Shown here: positions 45,189-53,923 of the stretch, in pieces
Numbering within the stretch: position 1 is the first letter of the stretch
Layout of the letters: every line of letters starts with the position of its first letter
Assembly: GCF_000025625.1 (NCBI RefSeq)
Contig: NC_013922.1
Span: forward strand, 2,604,001-2,668,000
DNA from: Natrialba magadii ATCC 43099
GTDB lineage: Archaea; Halobacteriota; Halobacteria; Halobacteriales; Natrialbaceae
Length of the DNA: 64,000 nt
Direction of reading: 5' to 3'
Notes under the pieces: model-generated
Database searches by the model: none
The model's input: only the letters and a program-made list of their open reading frames with translations
Told to the model about the DNA's origin: nothing
Translations under genes and position numbers: made by a program

Positions 45189-45767
45189 ATGGCAACTGAT
45201 GACAAGACTGAGGCGACGTTTCAGCCGGTCTTCGAAAACCGCGTTCGCTTCGCCGAAACAGACCTCCAGGGAATCGTCTTCTACGGCGAGTACTTCACCT
45301 TCCAGGACGAGGCCATCTCTGCATACCTCCGTGAACTCGAGTACGGCTACGAAGAGATGGTCGACGACGGCTGGCAGATCCACGTCGTCAACGCAGAACT
45401 CAATTATCGTGACGGCGCGCAGTTCGGCGACCGTCTGATGAACGAGGCCCGCGTCGTCGAGGTGGGCAACTCGAGTATCACCTTCGAGTATCGCGTGCGG
45501 CGGGTGGGGCGAGACGAGGGTCGGCGTGAGCGTGCGGAACTCGAGTTGGAGTCGGAGGAGAGAGGCGAATCGGATGGGACAGACAGAGACGAATTGGATG
45601 AGTCAGATACAGACGGACCGGATGGGGGAGACGCGAACGAAACTGGCGAGCCAATTCTCGCCGAGGGGACGGTCACCCACGTTGGCGTCGACCTGGAAAC
45701 GGAGGAACCGATCCGGATTCCGGATGCGTTCCGGGATGCTGTTGTCGCGCTTCAGGGCGGAATTTGA
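45189..45767 (+). CDS. 4HBT thioesterase (acyl-CoA thioesterase) with acidic insert
   Basis: 192 residues. The hot-dog-fold motif is clear: VRFAETDLQGIVFYGEYFTFQDEAI, where Asp after ET is the usual active-site residue. After the first strand group an acidic stretch of about 45 residues (ERGESDG...NETGEP) is inserted before the last strands. It would hydrolyse acyl-CoA to free acid; chain length unknown. Tandem GATTTGAG repeats start at its stop codon. Confidence 0.83.
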   Translation: MATDDKTEATFQPVFENRVRFAETDLQGIVFYGEYFTFQDEAISAYLRELEYGYEEMVDDGWQIHVVNAELNYRDGAQFGDRLMNEARVVEVGNSSITFEYRVRRVGRDEGRRERAELELESEERGESDGTDRDELDESDTDGPDGGDANETGEPILAEGTVTHVGVDLETEEPIRIPDAFRDAVVALQGGI

Positions 45768-45769
45768 GG

Positions 45770-45893
45770 GCGATTTAAGCGCGATTTGAGCACGGTTTGA
45801 GGGCGATTTGAGGAGTCGAGGGGATTTGAGGGCGATTTGAGGAGCCGAGGGGATTTGAGGGCGATTTGAGGAGTCGAGGGGGATTTGAGGATA
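45770..45893 (+). repeat. 29-bp tandem repeats (three units) in GATTTGAG-rich DNA
   Basis: Units of about 29 bases begin GGCGATTTGAGGAGTCGAGG at 45802, 45831 and 45860, preceded by looser GATTTGAG/GATTTAAG copies from 45770. The block starts right after the thioesterase stop and lies in the convergent gap before the MBL hydrolase. Confidence 0.85.
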
Positions 45894-45946
45894 GGGGTGG
45901 CGGCGCACGTTCAGGACAATCACTGCGTCCGCTCAGACGGTCCGTC

Positions 45947-46969
45947 TCAGTCGTCGGCCGTCACCACGTGATCGATCTCGACATCGTCTGCATTGTCGAT
46001 GAGTCGATACTCGCCGTCGTCGAACTCGACGACGCCTTCGTGGCGCAGGTGATCCAGATGGGCGTAAGCCTCGCCAGGCCCGTGGACGATGTGGATCCCT
46101 TCGAGGTCACCGAACAGGTGGGCGCTGACGGTCCAGGCGTCCGCCGGGCCGTGCTCGGCGAGCACGTCGAGGACGTTCTCGGTTCGCTCACGGTGGTGCT
46201 CGGCGATGGTCAGCGCACGATCGGTCGGCTCGTCGATCGGATCGCGGTGACCGGGCCAGATGCGGTCGTAGTCGCGGTCGGCGAGTCGGCGAAGCGCCGT
46301 GAGGTACTGCTGGAGTGGCCGTTCGACGCGAACGTCTGCACCGCCCACATTCGGGGTGTACACCGGCAGGATGGCGTCGCCGACGAACGCCTCGGCACCG
46401 TCGTCGACGGCGTCCGCGTGGGCCGTCTCCGGACCATCCCGGATTTCGTAGCAACAGAGGCCTGCTGCGTGGCCCGGCGTGTGGATCACCTCGAGCGTCC
46501 GGCCGCCGACCTCGAGTACGTCGCCGTCTTCGATCGTCGTCACGGCTGCGGGTTCGCCCTCGATTTCGGCGGAGGAATCGAGGAAAGAGAGCAGTTCCGC
46601 CTGCGAGTCCTCAGGGACACCCCACTCGTCGAGGTACGCACGCCGGCGCTCATCGAGGGCCGCGAGCGCGTCGGGCTCCTGTTCGACCATCGGGGCGTCG
46701 GCCTCGTGGACGTAGACCGTCGCGCCGCTTTCAGCCTGAATTTCGCCGGCAAGCCCGGCGTGATCAACGTGAAAGTGCGTGAGCACGATGTCGTCGACGT
46801 CACTGAAGTCGTAGCCGCGTTCGGCGAGGCCGTCCGCGAAGTCTGCGCGGATGTCGGGGGTCGCGATCCCGGTGTCGACGAGCGCGAGCGCGTCGCTGTC
46901 GGGGTCTGCGAGCACGTAGGCGTTGTTGTGTCCTTCGAACTCGTCGTTACCCAGCGAAATGCGGTCCAT
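45947..46969 (-). CDS. MBL-fold metallo-hydrolase (glyoxalase II-like)
   Basis: 340 residues. The zinc-binding signature HFHVDHAG appears near residue 64 and further His/Asp ligands follow (VIHTPGHA, WPGHRDP). A C-terminal winged-helix-like region of ~80 residues (WTVSAHLFGDLEGIHIVHGPGEAYAHLDHL) fits the LACTB2-type extended family. It is cytoplasmic. Possible roles are thioester or RNA hydrolysis; not resolvable. Confidence 0.87.
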   Translation of the reverse strand: MDRISLGNDEFEGHNNAYVLADPDSDALALVDTGIATPDIRADFADGLAERGYDFSDVDDIVLTHFHVDHAGLAGEIQAESGATVYVHEADAPMVEQEPDALAALDERRRAYLDEWGVPEDSQAELLSFLDSSAEIEGEPAAVTTIEDGDVLEVGGRTLEVIHTPGHAAGLCCYEIRDGPETAHADAVDDGAEAFVGDAILPVYTPNVGGADVRVERPLQQYLTALRRLADRDYDRIWPGHRDPIDEPTDRALTIAEHHRERTENVLDVLAEHGPADAWTVSAHLFGDLEGIHIVHGPGEAYAHLDHLRHEGVVEFDDGEYRLIDNADDVEIDHVVTADD

Positions 46970-47070
46970 ACCGACAGGGATCCGTTGAGCGCTAATAACT
47001 CACAGGGTATCGGAACAGCAGTCGGTCCGGGCGTGGTGTGAAAATGGGCTCCTGCAGGCTGTGTGGGTCG

Positions 47071-48567
47071 TCAGTCGTCGAGTTCGGCTCGCAGCAGCTG
47101 ATTCACGTCACCCGGATCCGCACTGCCGCCGGTCTTTTGCATCACCTGGCCGACGAGGAAGTTGATCGCGCCGTCGTCGCCAGACTCGTAGTCTGCCACC
47201 GCGTCGGGGTTCTCGTCGATCGCTTCGACGACCGCCTGCTGCACTTCGTCCTCGCCCGTCTTGCCGAGTCCTTCCTCGGCGACGACCTCGTCCGGAGTCC
47301 GACCGTCGTCGAGCATCGATCGCAGCACAGTTTCGCGGGCGTTCTTCGCCGTAATCTCGTCCGTCGCGACGAGTTCGACGAGTCGCGTGACTTCGTCGAG
47401 ACGGCTCTCGATCCCCGTAATCTCCATGTCACGGTAGTTGAGTTCGCCGAGCAAGTTGTCCGCAACCCACGTCGCAGCCAGATCCGGGTCGAACTCGCTC
47501 GCGATGTCCTCGTAGAAGTCAGCCACCTGCTTCGTCGAGGTAAGCTTCGAGGCAGCCTCCTCACTCAGACTGTATTCGTCCTGGAAGCGCTCCCGGCGTG
47601 CCGAGGGGAGTTCCGGAATCGAAATCTCGTCTTTCCAGTGAGAGACCCGCAGCGGCGGCAGATCCGCCTCCTCGAAATACCGGTAGTCCTTCTCTTCTTC
47701 CTTCGAGCGCATCGAGACCGTGATCCCACGGGACTCGTCCCAGTGGCGCGTCTCCTGTTCGACCGCTCGGCCGCGCTGGATGGCGTTCTTCTGGCGTGTC
47801 TCCTCGTAGGCCAGCGCCTTCTCCGCACCCTTGTGACTCGAGATGTTCTTGACCTCGGTGCGGTTCGCGGCCGCCAGTGCCTCCTCACCGATCTCCGTCA
47901 CGTCGTCGCTCTCAATTTCGTCTTCCGGGATAATCGAGAGGTTGGCGTCGATCCGGAGACTGCCGTCTCGTTCCGCGTCGAAGACGCCGAGGTACTCGAG
48001 TACCTCCTCGAGTTCAGCCAAAAAGGCGCGGACCTCGCCGGGGCTGCGGAAGTCAGGGGCGGTGACGACTTCCATGAGGGGCGTGCCAGCGCGGTTGTAG
48101 TTGACGAGCGTGTAATCGGCGGAGTCGATGCCGCCACCGCCGCCGACGTGCTGGAGGCTGCCGGGGTCCTCTTCTAAGTGCGCCCGTTCGATCGTCACGG
48201 TTCGGCGCTCGCCCTCGACGGAGATTTCGAGGTCGCCGTCGGCGCAGATCGGTTCGTCGTACTGCGTGATCTGGAAGTTCTTGGGCAGGTCGGGGTAGTA
48301 GTAGTTCTTCCGGTGGAAGCGGGTTTCTTCGGGGATGTCGGCGTCGATGGCTTTGCCGATCTTGACAGCGGCTTCGACGGCACCCTCGTTCAGCACCGGC
48401 AACGCGCCGGGGAGGCCGAGACAGACGGGGCAGACGTTCTCGTTCGGTTCGTCGGTCTGGTCCGTCGAGCAGCCACAGAAGATCTTCGTGTCGGTTTCCA
48501 GCTGGACGTGGACCTCGAGCCCGATGACGGTTACGAGGTCGCCCTGCTGGACGGTTTGGGCAGTCAT
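47071..48567 (-). CDS. gatB: Asp/Glu-tRNA amidotransferase subunit B
   Basis: 498 residues from ATG 48567. It converts mischarged Asp-tRNA(Asn) or Glu-tRNA(Gln) to the amide with GatA and GatC. Visible are VIGLEVHVQL at the start, zinc-site Cys residues (FCGCS, VCPVCLG) and LPGALPVLNEGAVE, with a YqeY-like tail domain (residues ~350-498) that binds tRNA. Other subunits are not in the window. The length is normal. Confidence 0.95.
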   Translation of the reverse strand: MTAQTVQQGDLVTVIGLEVHVQLETDTKIFCGCSTDQTDEPNENVCPVCLGLPGALPVLNEGAVEAAVKIGKAIDADIPEETRFHRKNYYYPDLPKNFQITQYDEPICADGDLEISVEGERRTVTIERAHLEEDPGSLQHVGGGGGIDSADYTLVNYNRAGTPLMEVVTAPDFRSPGEVRAFLAELEEVLEYLGVFDAERDGSLRIDANLSIIPEDEIESDDVTEIGEEALAAANRTEVKNISSHKGAEKALAYEETRQKNAIQRGRAVEQETRHWDESRGITVSMRSKEEEKDYRYFEEADLPPLRVSHWKDEISIPELPSARRERFQDEYSLSEEAASKLTSTKQVADFYEDIASEFDPDLAATWVADNLLGELNYRDMEITGIESRLDEVTRLVELVATDEITAKNARETVLRSMLDDGRTPDEVVAEEGLGKTGEDEVQQAVVEAIDENPDAVADYESGDDGAINFLVGQVMQKTGGSADPGDVNQLLRAELDD

Positions 48568-48732
48568 TGAGCCACGATTCGGCCCGGTGGGGGTAAAGCG
48601 TAACGGGATAGCGCTCCCGCCACGCGTGCATGCAATCGGAAACCGACCCCTGGTTGCCGATACTGGCCGTGAGAACCCGGCTGTCGCGCGGCTACTCCGA
48701 ACCATTATGCTGTCGGATGTACAATATTTCGT

Positions 48733-49170
48733 ATGGAACTCCCTGCCTGGTTTCGCGACCTGCCGCCGGGGACAACGGTTCTGATAGCTCTGTTCGCAGT
48801 GTTCGTTGGTTTGACAGCGCTGTCGATGGTTCTCGGAATCGTCTTTGCAGGGATCGCGCTGGGACTCGAGTTCGGTAGTCTGACGCTGGGCATCCTCACT
48901 GCCCTCTTTGGATTGGCTATCGTCGTCGTTCCGTTCATCGCGGCTCTCAAGGTGCTCTCGAACGGCGGCAACGACGTGGACAGTACCGACGAGGAGTCAG
49001 ACCCGGTCGAGGCGCTCCGGGCGCAGTACGTCGCCGGTGAACTCGACGAGGAAACGTTCGAACAACGGCTTACTGCCTTGCTCGACGATCATGGCCGCGA
49101 CGGTGAACCCGACAAGACATCGGCCATCGCCACCGATGAGGAGCGATCGCTTCTCGAGGACCACGACTAA
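48733..49170 (+). CDS. SHOCT-domain membrane protein
   Basis: 145 residues. Two hydrophobic segments (TVLIALFAVFVGLTALSMVLGI and LTLGILTALFGLAIVVVPFIAALK) precede a C-terminal SHOCT motif, DPVEALRAQYVAGELDEETFEQRLTALL, a short helical oligomerisation element. The tail is acidic. Function unknown. It diverges from gatB by 165 bases. Confidence 0.8.
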   Translation: MELPAWFRDLPPGTTVLIALFAVFVGLTALSMVLGIVFAGIALGLEFGSLTLGILTALFGLAIVVVPFIAALKVLSNGGNDVDSTDEESDPVEALRAQYVAGELDEETFEQRLTALLDDHGRDGEPDKTSAIATDEERSLLEDHD

Positions 49171-49295
49171 CACACGCTGCAGACAGCAGTTCTCGAACGA
49201 GTCCGATCAACTGTGTGCTGTGAGATCGATGCGTATTTTGTCAATTAGTATGGGAAGTCCACCACCGTTGCCATCACTAAACGCCAAACGGTGAG

Positions 49296-49760
49296 TCAGA
49301 ACCAGCCGGGACTGTGGGTGCACCGGCTCTGTTTGAATTCGATATACCGATCACCAGTCTCGCGTTCGGTTCGAGCCTCGATGAACAGTACGTCGTCGGT
49401 GCGCTCGCTCGCTTCGCAGTCGGGGTAGTACTGATAGGCCGCTCTCGTCGCCGGCGCGTTGTCGAGATGGACCCGAACGAGATAGCGGTCGCTCTCCAGC
49501 AGATCCGCCTCAGTATGTTGCTCTGCGGTACGGTCCTCGGGCGGCGTCCCGAGTTCGTACTGTTCTCGAAGCACGACGGCATCGCTGTGCTGGTCGGCGT
49601 CGGCTCGAAGCATTTCGACAGCGATCGTATGCGGTTCGGAGTCGAAGTTCAGGAAATGTAGGGTGAGATACTCGGGTTCGGAACGCAGAGCGGTACAGCC
49701 AGCGAGCGCCGTCGTACTCAGTGTGGCACCGAGTGCGAGTGTTCGTCGTCGGGAGGGCAT
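49296..49760 (-). CDS. Hypothetical Tat lipoprotein
   Basis: 154 residues from ATG 49760. SRRRTLALG with lipobox TALAGC gives a secreted lipoprotein, about 130 residues after the Cys. It is beta-rich (EYLTLHFLNFDSEPHTIAVEML) and has two more Cys residues that could pair. I recognise no domain. It diverges from the halorhodopsin gene by 226 bases. Confidence 0.7.
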   Translation of the reverse strand: MPSRRRTLALGATLSTTALAGCTALRSEPEYLTLHFLNFDSEPHTIAVEMLRADADQHSDAVVLREQYELGTPPEDRTAEQHTEADLLESDRYLVRVHLDNAPATRAAYQYYPDCEASERTDDVLFIEARTERETGDRYIEFKQSRCTHSPGWF

Positions 49761-49900
49761 CAGCAACTATCGATTCAGCGACGATTGGTTTAATTGTTGT
49801 CGTTATTCGAGTGGATGAATTGTGGCCTGAATCGCTGCCACAAACGGCGCGAGCGAGGTCCCGACTGCACCGCAGGTGGACGTGGGATGCAACGGTGCTT

Positions 49901-49916
49901 CCCGCCTCTGAGCGGG
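49901..49916. other. Short stem-loop in the halorhodopsin upstream region
   Basis: CCCGC-CTCTGA-GCGGG, 70 bases before the halorhodopsin ATG. It could be a regulatory hairpin or a terminator-like element of unknown origin; no transcript is evident on either side. Confidence 0.35.
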
Positions 49917-49986
49917 GCTTCAACTAGTCCCTTATTAGTACGGCACCTCCTTCATATCGTCTGGGCACAAACATAAACTCATAGTC

Positions 49987-50826
49987 ATGAAACTGAACGG
50001 AGTACAGGACATCGTCCTGCAAACACCGGAAACCCAGCGAGAAATTTTCGAGTTCGTGTTCGAAGATACCCTGCTCGCACTCTCGTTCGTGGCGAACATC
50101 GCCCTCGCAGGCCTGACGATCCTCTTTATCGTCGCGATGGCCAGAGGGGTGACCGACCCACGAACGAAACTGATCGTCGTCGCGACCATGTTGATCTCGA
50201 TCGTCTCGATCTCGAGTTACACCGGGCTCACGTCGGGTCTGACGTTGAGATTCATCGAGATGCCCGCGGGCCACCCGCTCGCAGGTGAGGAGGTCCTCAC
50301 GATGTGGGGCCGGTACCTCACCTGGACGTTCTCCACGCCGTTCATCCTGCTCGTGCTCGGGATGATCGCTGGCTCGAACCTGACGAAAATACTGACAACC
50401 TGCGCGATGACGATTGCGATGTGTGTTACCGGTCTGGCGGCCGCGCTGACCACCTCCTCGTACCTCATGCGCTGGTGGTGGTTCGTGCTCAGTTCGACGT
50501 TCTTCCTGGTGATCGTCTACGTTATCCTGGTCGACTGGACCCGCGAAGCCGAACGGACCGGCACCTCGGACCTGTTCACGAAGCTAAAGATCCTCACCGT
50601 CGTCGGCTGGTTCGGCTACCCGATCCTGTGGGCGCTCGGCGTCGAGGGCTTCGCCCTGCTCGAGGTGTGGATGACCTCCTGGGGCTACAGCGTGCTGGAC
50701 GTCATCACCAAATACATCGTCACCGTGCTGATCGTACTGTACGTCATCGACGAACCGGAGACGATCACCGCCGACGCAGACTACGGGTCGACGCTGAAAG
50801 GCGTCGGTGCGCCCGCGGACGACTGA
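49987..50826 (+). CDS. hop: Halorhodopsin (light-driven chloride pump)
   Basis: 279 residues, seven helices. The Schiff-base lysine is Lys242 in LDVITK with the Asp counter-ion at 238. At the positions of bacteriorhodopsin Asp85, Thr89 and Asp96 it has Thr112, Ser116 and Val123 within RYLTWTFSTPFILLV, the T-S pattern of chloride pumps. The B-C loop (SGLTLRFIEMPAGHPLAGE) and the C-terminal GAPADD resemble Natronomonas halorhodopsin. Val in place of the usual Ala at the third position is unusual. It stands alone; a CTTATTAG box lies ~50 bases upstream. Confidence 0.95.
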   Translation: MKLNGVQDIVLQTPETQREIFEFVFEDTLLALSFVANIALAGLTILFIVAMARGVTDPRTKLIVVATMLISIVSISSYTGLTSGLTLRFIEMPAGHPLAGEEVLTMWGRYLTWTFSTPFILLVLGMIAGSNLTKILTTCAMTIAMCVTGLAAALTTSSYLMRWWWFVLSSTFFLVIVYVILVDWTREAERTGTSDLFTKLKILTVVGWFGYPILWALGVEGFALLEVWMTSWGYSVLDVITKYIVTVLIVLYVIDEPETITADADYGSTLKGVGAPADD

Positions 50827-50877
50827 TCCAGTTCGCTGGTCCCCTGTAACCCGGTGTGCGAAATCGCAGTCGGTCGG

Positions 50878-52902
50878 CTACCGTGCGTCCTCGAGTTCCT
50901 CGAGTGCGGCCGGGTTCTCGATGCTGCTCATGTCACCGAGGTCTTCACCGGTGTAGGTTGCCTCGATAGCGCGGCGAATGATCTTGCCTGATTGCGTTTT
51001 CGGGAATTCGTCGACGAACAGGATTTCCCGGGGACGGAACGGCTTGCCGAGTTCCTCGCCGACCTGCCCCCGAAGCGCTTCGCGGAGGTCGTCGGTTTCG
51101 TCGACGCTGTCCTCGAGGATGACGTAGGTGACGACCGCGGTGCCGGTGGTGTCGTCCGGCGCGCCGATGGCGGCGGCCTGGTTGACCGCGTCGTGGTCGA
51201 TGAGCGCGCCCTCGACTTCGGCGGGGCCGACCTTCCGGCCGGCGACGTTCAGCGCGTCGTCGGCGCGGCCGTGGAGGAACCAGAAGCCGTCCTCGTCTTG
51301 CTGGGCCCAGTCGCCGTGGTCCCACATCGGCGGCTCCTCGAACGTCGACCAGTATTCGTTCAGGTAGCGTTCGTCGCCCGACCAGAGCGACTTGGTCATG
51401 GAGGGACAGGAGTCGCGGGCGACGAGGAAGCCGCGTTCGTGATCATCTTTGACGGACTCGCCCGACGAGTCGACGATGTCGATATCCATCCCGATCCCCG
51501 GCCCGCCGAGCGTGCAGGGCTTGAGGGATTCGGTCGGCATCGGCATCAGGAAGCAGCCACAGATTTCGGTGCCGCCGGAGATGTTGATGATCGGACAGTC
51601 GCCGCCGCCGACGTGCTCGTAGAACCAGCGCCAGGATTCGGGGTCCCAGGGTTCGCCGGTCGAACCGAGGATGCGCAGCGAGGAGAGGTCGTGACCCTCG
51701 AGCCACTCGTCCCCGTGCTTTCGCAGGGCGCGAATTGCGGTCGGAGAGATACCGAACTGGGTGAGTTTGTGGCGGTCGATCATCTCCCAGAAGCGGTCCG
51801 GTTCGGGGTGGTCCGGCGCGCCCTCGTACATGAAGACAGTACCGCCGAAGGTGTGGGTCCCGATGAGGGTCCACGGCCCCATCATCCAGCCGATGTCCGA
51901 AACCCAGAAGAACCGGTCGGACGGCTTCAGGTCCATTCCGAAGTAGACCTCCTTGGCACACTGGACCTGCACACCGGCGTGGGTGTGGACGATCCCCTTC
52001 GGCTTGCCGGTGGTGCCAGAGGAGTACAGCAGCATAGACTCCTGACCCGAGGGAACCGATTTCGTCTCGTAGTCGTCGGACTGCGGATCGACGGCGTCGG
52101 CCCACCACTGGTCGCGGACGTCGTCCCACGGAATCTCGTGTTCGCTGGTGTCGTCGCTCGCACCGAGGCGGTCGAAGACGATGGTGTCCTCGACGTAGCC
52201 CGCCTCCTCGATGGCATCGTCTGCTGCGCCCTTGAGGTAAACCGGATCGCCGCGGCGGTAGAAGCCGTCACCCGTGAAGAGGACGGAGCACTCCGAATCC
52301 GCAATGCGCGTCGCCGCAGCGTCGACGCCGAAGCCCGAGAAGATCGGGACCGCGATCGCGCCGACCTTGAAACAGCCATAGAGGATCGAGACGACCTCCG
52401 GCACCATCGGCATGTAGAGCCCGACCGTATCGCCGGTCTCGATGCCGCGCTGTTCCAGGGCGTTCGCGACCTGGTTCGACTGCCGGCGGAGTTCGTGGTA
52501 CGTAACCTCCCGCACGTTGCCGTCCTCGCCTTCCCAGATGGTGGCGACCTTGTTTCGGCGCTCTTCGTCGACAGCGGCGTGGCGATCGACCACGTTGTGT
52601 GCCACGTTGAGTTCGCCGCCGGGGTACCAGTCGGTGAACTGCGGTCCATCGCCGTCATCTCGGACCGTCTCGTAGTCTTCGTAGAACTCGATATCCAGGT
52701 AGTCGACGATCTCGTCCCAGAACCAGTCGACGCCGCTGTCTGGCTCTCCCGCAATATCGGTCGTCGTTCGTTCGATTAGCTCCTCGTACCCACCGATCCC
52801 GTAGGTCTGCATGAACTCGGCGACGTTCGTCTCGTCGACGAACTCCTGGCTGGGTTCGTGGACGATTTCGTCGACGTCGTCGAGACTCGTGTTCGCTGTC
52901 AT
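50878..52902 (-). CDS. AMP-forming acyl-CoA synthetase, acetyl-CoA synthetase-like
   Basis: 674 residues from ATG 52902. The ANL fold is clear: YSSGTTGKPKGIVHTHAG (P-loop), DIGWMMGPW, GEPWDPESW, the hinge and GKIIRRAIE lysine at the C-terminus. Where acetyl-CoA synthetases have WWQTETG, this protein reads SGGTEIC, replacing the pocket-blocking Trp with Gly, so a larger acid than acetate is likely. It lies 14 bases after a 3-hydroxybutyrate dehydrogenase-like gene, suggesting hydroxybutyrate or acetoacetate as substrate. Confidence 0.88.
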   Translation of the reverse strand: MTANTSLDDVDEIVHEPSQEFVDETNVAEFMQTYGIGGYEELIERTTTDIAGEPDSGVDWFWDEIVDYLDIEFYEDYETVRDDGDGPQFTDWYPGGELNVAHNVVDRHAAVDEERRNKVATIWEGEDGNVREVTYHELRRQSNQVANALEQRGIETGDTVGLYMPMVPEVVSILYGCFKVGAIAVPIFSGFGVDAAATRIADSECSVLFTGDGFYRRGDPVYLKGAADDAIEEAGYVEDTIVFDRLGASDDTSEHEIPWDDVRDQWWADAVDPQSDDYETKSVPSGQESMLLYSSGTTGKPKGIVHTHAGVQVQCAKEVYFGMDLKPSDRFFWVSDIGWMMGPWTLIGTHTFGGTVFMYEGAPDHPEPDRFWEMIDRHKLTQFGISPTAIRALRKHGDEWLEGHDLSSLRILGSTGEPWDPESWRWFYEHVGGGDCPIINISGGTEICGCFLMPMPTESLKPCTLGGPGIGMDIDIVDSSGESVKDDHERGFLVARDSCPSMTKSLWSGDERYLNEYWSTFEEPPMWDHGDWAQQDEDGFWFLHGRADDALNVAGRKVGPAEVEGALIDHDAVNQAAAIGAPDDTTGTAVVTYVILEDSVDETDDLREALRGQVGEELGKPFRPREILFVDEFPKTQSGKIIRRAIEATYTGEDLGDMSSIENPAALEELEDAR

Positions 52903-52916
52903 GGTGATCGTGACTC

Positions 52917-53774
52917 TCACTCGTACGTTAGCGTCATGCCCCCATCAAACAACAGGTCGCCGCCGTCCAGATGCCGGCCCAGTTCGGAAAAGCCGAGCAC
53001 AAAGAGATTGCCGACGTCGATTGGCGCCATCATCTCTGTGACGCGGGACTGGCCGAGCATCACGTCCTGAATCACCTCGTCGACCGAGATGCCCCGCTGC
53101 TCGGCCGTGTCCTCGAGTTGGTCCATCACGAGCGGCGTCTGGACGTACCCGGTGCTGATCGAGAACGAGCGAACGTCGCCTGCACCTTCAGCCGCTATCG
53201 ACTGTGTGAGGCCGCGTAGCCCGAATTTCGAGATGTTGTACCCGACCTTGTCGCTCGTGACGTAGTGGCCGTGGACCGATGCCATGTTCCCCACACAGCC
53301 ATCACCGCTCGCAGTGTCACGGAAGTGAGGAAGACACAGTTTCGAGAGATACAGCGGTGCTCGAACCATCACCCGATGCATGCGATCGTAGGCATCCATC
53401 GGGAAGTTTTCGATCGCATCAATGTGTTGCATTCCGGCGACGTTCGCGAGGTACTTGATGTCACCGTGGCTTGCGGCCGTCTCGACGATTTGTTCGATGT
53501 CGTCGTCGACCGTGAGGTCACCGACGATTTGCTCGATTTCACCCTGCAGATCGAGTTCGTTGCGTCGGGCGACCGTTTCCGCGAGTGCGTCCTCGTCGAT
53601 ATCTGTCGCCGCGACGGTCAACCCGTTTCCGGCGGCGGCGAGTGCGGTTGCACGACCGATCCCAGAGCCCGCTCCGGTAACGAGACAGACGTTCCGTGCA
53701 GTGAACGAGTCGTCGTCGATCGTATGGATATCCGAGCGCGTTACCGACGGTGGCGCGACCTGTTGCTGTGACAT
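52917..53774 (-). CDS. SDR dehydrogenase, 3-hydroxybutyrate dehydrogenase-like
   Basis: 285 residues. The NAD-binding motif VTGAGSGIGRA is near residue 32, NVAGMQH near 105 and the catalytic Ser-Tyr-Lys set is NMASVHGHYVTSDKVGYNISK. The NxAGxQH motif and ASVHG pattern are characteristic of 3-hydroxybutyrate dehydrogenases. An N-terminal ~25-residue extension precedes the core. It is first in a two-gene operon with the acyl-CoA synthetase and diverges from an HTH-10 regulator. It would oxidise 3-hydroxybutyrate to acetoacetate; the substrate is inferred. Confidence 0.82.
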   Translation of the reverse strand: MSQQQVAPPSVTRSDIHTIDDDSFTARNVCLVTGAGSGIGRATALAAAGNGLTVAATDIDEDALAETVARRNELDLQGEIEQIVGDLTVDDDIEQIVETAASHGDIKYLANVAGMQHIDAIENFPMDAYDRMHRVMVRAPLYLSKLCLPHFRDTASGDGCVGNMASVHGHYVTSDKVGYNISKFGLRGLTQSIAAEGAGDVRSFSISTGYVQTPLVMDQLEDTAEQRGISVDEVIQDVMLGQSRVTEMMAPIDVGNLFVLGFSELGRHLDGGDLLFDGGMTLTYE

Positions 53775-53869
53775 AGCTGTATACGATAAAACTCCGTCTA
53801 GATGACGCTAAACACAGGCGTTAACATATCAACAGAACACACGACCAGTTTATCGCAGCGGCTGATGAC

Positions 53870-53900
53870 TGGATATATTATAATAAGTATTAATACAACT
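53870..53900 (+). promoter_or_regulatory. A/T-rich promoter region of the HTH-10 regulator
   Basis: The string GATATATTATAATAAGTATTAATAC gives several TATA-like words 25-50 bases before the ATG at 53923. This is the most A/T-rich stretch around and sits just upstream of the palindrome. Confidence 0.5.
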
Positions 53901-53902
53901 GT

Positions 53903-53923
53903 TTGCTAGGTCATACCTAGCAA
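53903..53923. promoter_or_regulatory. Perfect 9-3-9 palindrome at the regulator start codon
   Basis: TTGCTAGGT-CAT-ACCTAGCAA. Its last base is the A of the ATG of the regulator gene. Placed where a leaderless transcript would start, it is an ideal repressor site. It is the strongest inverted repeat that I see in the window's intergenic DNA. Confidence 0.6.

Noticed and set aside
49794-49976. Small plus-strand frame that could be a TnpB tail remnant
   Set aside because: No TnpB zinc-finger or DED motif is visible; the similarity to element ends is too weak.
50992-52779. 595-codon plus-strand frame
   Set aside because: Antisense to the acyl-CoA synthetase; no recognisable domain and atypical composition.
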